Positions 58,186 through 64,000 of a stretch of DNA of 64,000 nucleotides are shown here, piece after piece; positions within the stretch are counted from its first letter, which is position 1; each line of letters starts with the position of its first letter. The translations under genes were made by a program, and so were the position numbers. The stretch covers positions 62,001-126,000 of the forward strand of contig NZ_PPDL01000005.1 of NCBI RefSeq assembly GCF_002994655.1. Reading direction: 5' to 3'. The DNA is from Corynebacterium sp. 13CS0277 (GTDB taxonomy: Bacteria > Actinomycetota > Actinomycetes > Mycobacteriales > Mycobacteriaceae). The notes below the pieces were generated by a model. That model saw only the letters and a program-made list of their open reading frames with translations, made no database searches and was not told the origin of the DNA.

Positions 58186-59495
58186 CCCAGGCATCGACCA
58201 CCACCCGCCTGCTCGCACCGGACGTCGCCCGCGGGGTCACCCTGCTGGGCATCGCCATCGCGAACTCCTGCACCCTGTGGCTGGCCACCACCGGCACCGC
58301 CGGCACCCTCGGCGGTGTCCGCCCAGGCAGCCTGTGGGACACCGTCGCCGTCATCGTCGGCGCGATGATCATCCACGTGCGCGGCCTGCCCATGTTCCTC
58401 ACCCTCTTCGGCTACGGGATGGCCATGCTCGCAGGCTCCCTCTGGCGGCGCGGCGTACCGTTGGCGCAGGCCCGCACCACACTGATCATCCGCTACCTGT
58501 GGCTGCTGGTCATCGGTGTCGCCCACATGGCGTTTCTGTTCAGCGGCGACATCATCGTCGCCTACAGTGCGGTCGCGCTCGTGTTCCTCGCGTGGTTCCT
58601 GCCGGCCCGCACACAGCACCTCGTCTGGCTGGCGGCCATCCTGCTCGTGCTGCAACTATCCTTCGACGTCCTCCTCGTCGTGGTGGAGCTGTGGCTGGGG
58701 GTGCCGATCGACGCCACGGTGCCCCTCAACGAGGCCGCCCACACGGAGGCCTTCCTGGAGAGCAACTACCTGTTCTTCGTCGTCTCCGGGGTGGTGATGC
58801 TGCCGGTCGTGGCGATGCTGCTGCCGCTGCAGGTGCTGGTTCTCGCGCCGATGTTCCTCCTCGGGTTTGCCGCCGGCCGCGCCCAGATCATCACCCACGC
58901 GGACCGCTACCGGCGGCTGCTGTGGGGCTTCGTCTGCCTCGCGGTGGCCATCATGCTGGGGGTGGGACTGCCGCTCGGACTGCAGCAGACGGGCCTCATC
59001 CAGACCCCCGTTGACTTCGACACCCTCAACCACAGCCTCGGGATGCTCACCGGCCCGGGTATCCTCGCCGGCATTGTGCTCGCCACCCAGCCCCTGCAGC
59101 GCCGCCTCGCCGCAGCCGAGCCGGGCTCCCCACCGCTACGCCTCCCCGCGCCCGTCCGCGCCGTCCAGGCGCTCGGGCAGCGCTCCTTGAGCGGATACAT
59201 CGCCCAGTCACTCATCTTCGTCATCGTGGTCGCGCCCTATGGGCCCATCGGCTACCAGGGCAGCGGCGGCGCGGCACGTGCCACGGCCATAGGGTGTGGC
59301 TGCTGGGCGCTCACCCTCTGCGGCGCAGTGCTCCTCGCGCGCTTCCAGCTGCCGGGGCCGGTGGAGTGGCTGCACCGCCGCCTGGCCTACGGTGCGGGCC
59401 GCACGCTGACACCCCGCGCGGCGGCACCTGCGTCGGCATCGGCCCAGATTCCCCCACTGCCCGACAACCCCTACCGCACACCCCGGGCACACTAA
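58182..59495 (+). CDS. DUF418-family membrane protein
   Basis: 437-aa polytopic protein with about ten membrane helices, of the DUF418/YeiB-like group. RLLAPDVARGVTLLGIAIANS at the start, the RGLPMFLTLFGYGMAML segment, and the late AVQALGQRSLSGYIAQSLIF and GPVEWLHRRLAYG are typical of this family, which resembles acyltransferase-3-type membrane proteins. The function is unknown. It is coupled to the upstream 141-aa protein and ends at a convergent terminator. Confidence 0.85.
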   Translation: MTQASTTTRLLAPDVARGVTLLGIAIANSCTLWLATTGTAGTLGGVRPGSLWDTVAVIVGAMIIHVRGLPMFLTLFGYGMAMLAGSLWRRGVPLAQARTTLIIRYLWLLVIGVAHMAFLFSGDIIVAYSAVALVFLAWFLPARTQHLVWLAAILLVLQLSFDVLLVVVELWLGVPIDATVPLNEAAHTEAFLESNYLFFVVSGVVMLPVVAMLLPLQVLVLAPMFLLGFAAGRAQIITHADRYRRLLWGFVCLAVAIMLGVGLPLGLQQTGLIQTPVDFDTLNHSLGMLTGPGILAGIVLATQPLQRRLAAAEPGSPPLRLPAPVRAVQALGQRSLSGYIAQSLIFVIVVAPYGPIGYQGSGGAARATAIGCGCWALTLCGAVLLARFQLPGPVEWLHRRLAYGAGRTLTPRAAAPASASAQIPPLPDNPYRTPRAH

Positions 59496-59536
59496 CGCCG
59501 CCGCAGCACCACCATCTTCGGGGGCATGCGGCGGCG
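59496..59536. terminator. Terminator between convergent DUF418 and meaB genes
   Basis: A perfect 10-bp inverted repeat CGCCGCCGCA/TGCGGCGGCG (59496-59505/59527-59536) begins at the DUF418 stop and covers most of the 51-nt gap. Confidence 0.6.
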
Positions 59537-59546
59537 ACGAGGGTGC

Positions 59547-60668
59547 TTAGTCCTCGGGGCTCAGCGCTGCGGGCATGTCCCCGTCGAAGGCGGCCAGCAC
59601 GCGCTGCGCCGCCAGCGTCGGGGTAATCTGCCCGTGGCGCAGCTGGTCTTCCACCAGGTCACGGGTCTGGCGGACCGCCTCACACGTATTGAGACGCTGC
59701 AGGATCGTCTCATGGACCATCGACCACATCCAGCCCACCTGCTGCTCCCGGCGGGTGTGCTCAAAGCGGCCAGAATCCACCATCACCTGGTGGTGGTCCT
59801 GCACCGTCTGCCAGAACTCGTCGACACCCTCGTGCTCGAGGGCGCTCATCGTCAGCGTCGGCGGGTGCCACAGCGCATCCTCGCTGCGCACCATCCGCAT
59901 CGCGGCGGCGAGTTCCCGGGCGGCACGCTTCGCGTTCTTCAGGTTCGGCCCGTCGGCCTTGTTGATGGCCACGAGGTCTGCCATCTCCAGCACGCCCTTC
60001 TTAATGCCCTGGAGCTGATCGCCCGCGCCTGCGAGCGCGAGGAAGGTGAAGCAGTCCACCATGTTCGACACGGCGACCTCGGACTGGCCGACGCCGACGG
60101 TCTCCACGAGGATGGTGTCGTAGCCGGCGGCCTCGAACACCACCATGGATTCCCGCGTAGCTTTCGCCACGCCACCGAGCGTGCCCGCCGAGGGCGAGGG
60201 GCGAATAAACGCGTCGTCTTCCGCCGACAGCTTCGCCATGCGGGTCTTATCGCCCAGGATGGAGCCGCGGGTCTTCGTCGACGACGGGTCAATCGCCAGC
60301 ACCGCCACCTTGTGGCCTTCGCCAATGAGCTTCATGCCGAGCGCCTCAATGAACGTCGACTTGCCGACACCCGGCACGCCGGTAATGCCGACGCGCAGCG
60401 CGTTGCCGGAAAAAGGCAACAGCCGCACCAGCAGTTCCTGCGCCAGCACCCGGTGGGCGGGCGCCGTGGACTCCAGCAGGGTGATCGCCCGCGAGATCGT
60501 CGTGCGGTTGCCCTGGCGGACCCCCTCGAAGAGCTCGTCGACGTCGATGCGACGCCGCGCCTTCTTCACCACCTCCGGGGCGACCGCGGTGGTCTCCCCG
60601 AGATCGGTGCCGGCGGTCGTCATCAGCGACCCGAGGTGGTGCTCAAGGTACTCGTTGTTCTGGCTCAC
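59547..60668 (-). CDS. meaB: Methylmalonyl-CoA mutase-associated GTPase MeaB
   Basis: 373-aa G3E-family GTPase that gates loading of adenosylcobalamin into methylmalonyl-CoA mutase and protects it from inactivation. Walker A is GVPGVGKST, followed by VLAIDPSSTKTRGSILGDKTRM, ETVGVGQSEVAVSNMVD and NKADG. GTG 60668 is used; a TTG two codons upstream is also possible. It is downstream of mutB on the same strand, which fits its chaperone role, but a terminator-like hairpin lies between them. Confidence 0.94.
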   Translation of the reverse strand: MSQNNEYLEHHLGSLMTTAGTDLGETTAVAPEVVKKARRRIDVDELFEGVRQGNRTTISRAITLLESTAPAHRVLAQELLVRLLPFSGNALRVGITGVPGVGKSTFIEALGMKLIGEGHKVAVLAIDPSSTKTRGSILGDKTRMAKLSAEDDAFIRPSPSAGTLGGVAKATRESMVVFEAAGYDTILVETVGVGQSEVAVSNMVDCFTFLALAGAGDQLQGIKKGVLEMADLVAINKADGPNLKNAKRAARELAAAMRMVRSEDALWHPPTLTMSALEHEGVDEFWQTVQDHHQVMVDSGRFEHTRREQQVGWMWSMVHETILQRLNTCEAVRQTRDLVEDQLRHGQITPTLAAQRVLAAFDGDMPAALSPED

Positions 60669-60780
60669 GGGCAATCACAACCTCATGTGAAACGGTGCCA
60701 CACCCGCACCCTGCGGGCGGGGTACTGGGGTGCGCAGAGAAGAAAAATGGGAGGGCGAAGGAAGAGAAAAAATCAGTACT

Positions 60781-60811
60781 AAAAGAAAAAGATGCCACGC
60801 GCTGCACGCGT
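60781..60811 (-). terminator. Hairpin with T-rich tail between mutB and meaB
   Basis: On the minus strand ACGCG/CGCGT (60807-60811/60797-60801) is followed by GGCATCTTTTTCTTTT. Next to it is a perfect palindrome ACCCCGCGCGGGGT (60822-60835). It may reduce read-through to meaB. Confidence 0.45.
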
Positions 60812-60887
60812 ACGAGGGGATACCCCGCGCGGGGTGGGCCGAGAATGTCTCGGGGCACCGCCGCGCGGGGGTGGGTGCGCGGGAGGT

Positions 60888-63116
<2,229 letters not shown>

Positions 63117-63124
63117 AGTGTTTC

Positions 63125-64000
63125 CTAGGCTCCCAACGTGGTCAGCAGGTCGGCGAGCGTTGCGGCAGCATCGATCGTGAGGTTGAGGTACCCATCCGGG
63201 GCGTCCACGGTGCCCTCGGTGTCCGCGAAGGACTTCGGGGACCCGGCGAGCAGGATGGTGCGGGCGCCGGCGGCGCGCAGGGCCTTGACGGCCTCGACAC
63301 CGGTCTCGGCGTACTCGGCATCGGTGCCGCAGATGACGACAATGTCGGCGGCGGTCGCCGCGGCATCGAACTCGGCGGTGCCGGGGGTGACCTGGCCGGG
63401 GTTGAGGGCCTCAATACCGCCGGAGGCCAGCAGGTTGGTGGCGAAACCGGTGCGGATGTTGTGCTTGGCCAGCGGGCCCAGCGGGATCAGCCCCGCCTGG
63501 GGGCGGCGGCCGTGGGCGTCGAGGTAGGCGTCCGAGCGGTTGCGCAGGGCCTCAAACTCGGCGGCCCAGCGGCGCACGCCGCGCGGCTCGTGGCGCAGCT
63601 CAGCCGGCAGGGGCTTTTCGCCCAGGTTCGGGAACTCGTTGATGCCGGTGACCTTCTTCACGCGGCGGGCCACGTCGGCGCGCTGCGCCTCGAAGGAAGC
63701 ATCCAGGCGGCTGCGCACCAGGCCGCTGTCGGTCGCGGCGACGAAACCGCCCGCGGCCTCCACCTCGGTGAACACGGCCCAGGCCTTCTCGGCGAGGGCG
63801 TCGGTCAGGGCCTCGACGTAGTAGGAGCCGCCCGCCGGGTCCACGACGTGGCCCAGGTGGGACTCCTCCAGCAGCAACAGGTTGGTGTTGCGGGCGATAC
63901 GGTGCGCGAAGGTGCGGGAGGTGCCCGGCAGACCACCGGCGACCGCCGCATCGAAGGGCAGCACCTCCACGTCGCTGGCGCCGCCGACGCCGGCGGCGAA
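63125..64000 (-). CDS. mutA: Methylmalonyl-CoA mutase small subunit MutA (partial, N-terminus off right edge)
   Basis: The visible 291 codons are the C-terminal part of the non-catalytic subunit; the frame is open through base 64000. It contains [31 protein letters not shown] shared with MutB, and a degenerate B12-like domain in which the DxHxxG motif is absent ([15 protein letters not shown]), as usual for MutA. It stops 8 nt before mutB, so the two are co-transcribed. Confidence 0.94.
   Translation of the reverse strand, partial: FAAGVGGASDVEVLPFDAAVAGGLPGTSRTFAHRIARNTNLLLLEESHLGHVVDPAGGSYYVEALTDALAEKAWAVFTEVEAAGGFVAATDSGLVRSRLDASFEAQRADVARRVKKVTGINEFPNLGEKPLPAELRHEPRGVRRWAAEFEALRNRSDAYLDAHGRRPQAGLIPLGPLAKHNIRTGFATNLLASGGIEALNPGQVTPGTAEFDAAATAADIVVICGTDAEYAETGVEAVKALRAAGARTILLAGSPKSFADTEGTVDAPDGYLNLTIDAAATLADLLTTLGA

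Overview
The window looks like chromosomal DNA of a high-GC Corynebacterium or a very close relative. I base this on GC-rich coding sequence, mycothiol synthesis (mshC), a pupylation locus without proteasome subunits, many leaderless genes with a TANNNT box 6-8 nt before the start codon, and a gene order (helY-tatC-tatA-pafBC-pafA-pup-dop-ARC-trmI-aminopeptidase ... aspA-hisG-hisE ... metH ... mshC-uppP ... pyrD) that from memory matches the C. glutamicum backbone. No mobile element, CRISPR array or rRNA was seen; there is one tRNA-Leu.

Layout. 1-12.2 kb is an aerobic (O2-dependent) cobalamin block: cobN (cut by the left edge) behind a B12 riboswitch, then rightward cobG, cobH and a cobI-cobJ fusion, a small secreted protein, and leftward cobL, cobM, cobK. 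12.2-17.4 kb holds an SDR, an M24 peptidase and the HelY helicase. 17.6-19.1 kb has tatC and tatA. 19.3-26.7 kb is the pupylation system (fused pafBC, pafA, pup, dop, ARC). Pup already ends in Glu, ARC lacks the proteasome-docking tail, and prcBA are absent. 26.9-30.3 kb has trmI, an M18 aminopeptidase and a RecB-type nuclease. 30.4-41.5 kb is mostly leftward metabolism: aspA with a long acidic N-terminal extension, hisG, hisE, a HAD phosphatase, B12-dependent metH, a rhodanese lipoprotein, an unknown gene coupled to mshC, and mshC. 41.8-46.2 kb has uppP, a divergent aldo-keto-reductase-like protein, a beta-propeller-like lipoprotein and pyrD. 46.4-51.1 kb is a leftward unit of two complementary, half-degenerate ABC exporter subunits, a PEBP-family protein and a small membrane protein.

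51.2-55.5 kb is the most accessory-looking part: tRNA-Leu(GAG), then a leftward three-gene cassette (67-aa protein, small lipoprotein, 653-aa protein with WXG/PPE-like helices and a Gly-rich C-terminal half) that I infer is linked to type VII secretion. Its leader carries a long inverted repeat. A yceI gene follows, with a MarR-type operator on its promoter and a divergent marR. 56.7-59.5 kb has an ADP-ribosylglycohydrolase-like gene and a coupled pair of membrane proteins. 59.5-64 kb is leftward mutA-mutB-meaB (methylmalonyl-CoA mutase), cut by the right edge.

How the parts work together: the left block makes the corrin ring used by MetH and MutAB/MeaB in the same window. The best candidates for something under-described are the WXG/lipoprotein/small-protein cassette with its structured leader, the ABC pair whose subunits have lost opposite halves of one ATP site, and the four-hairpin element ending in an intrinsic terminator between cobG and cobH.
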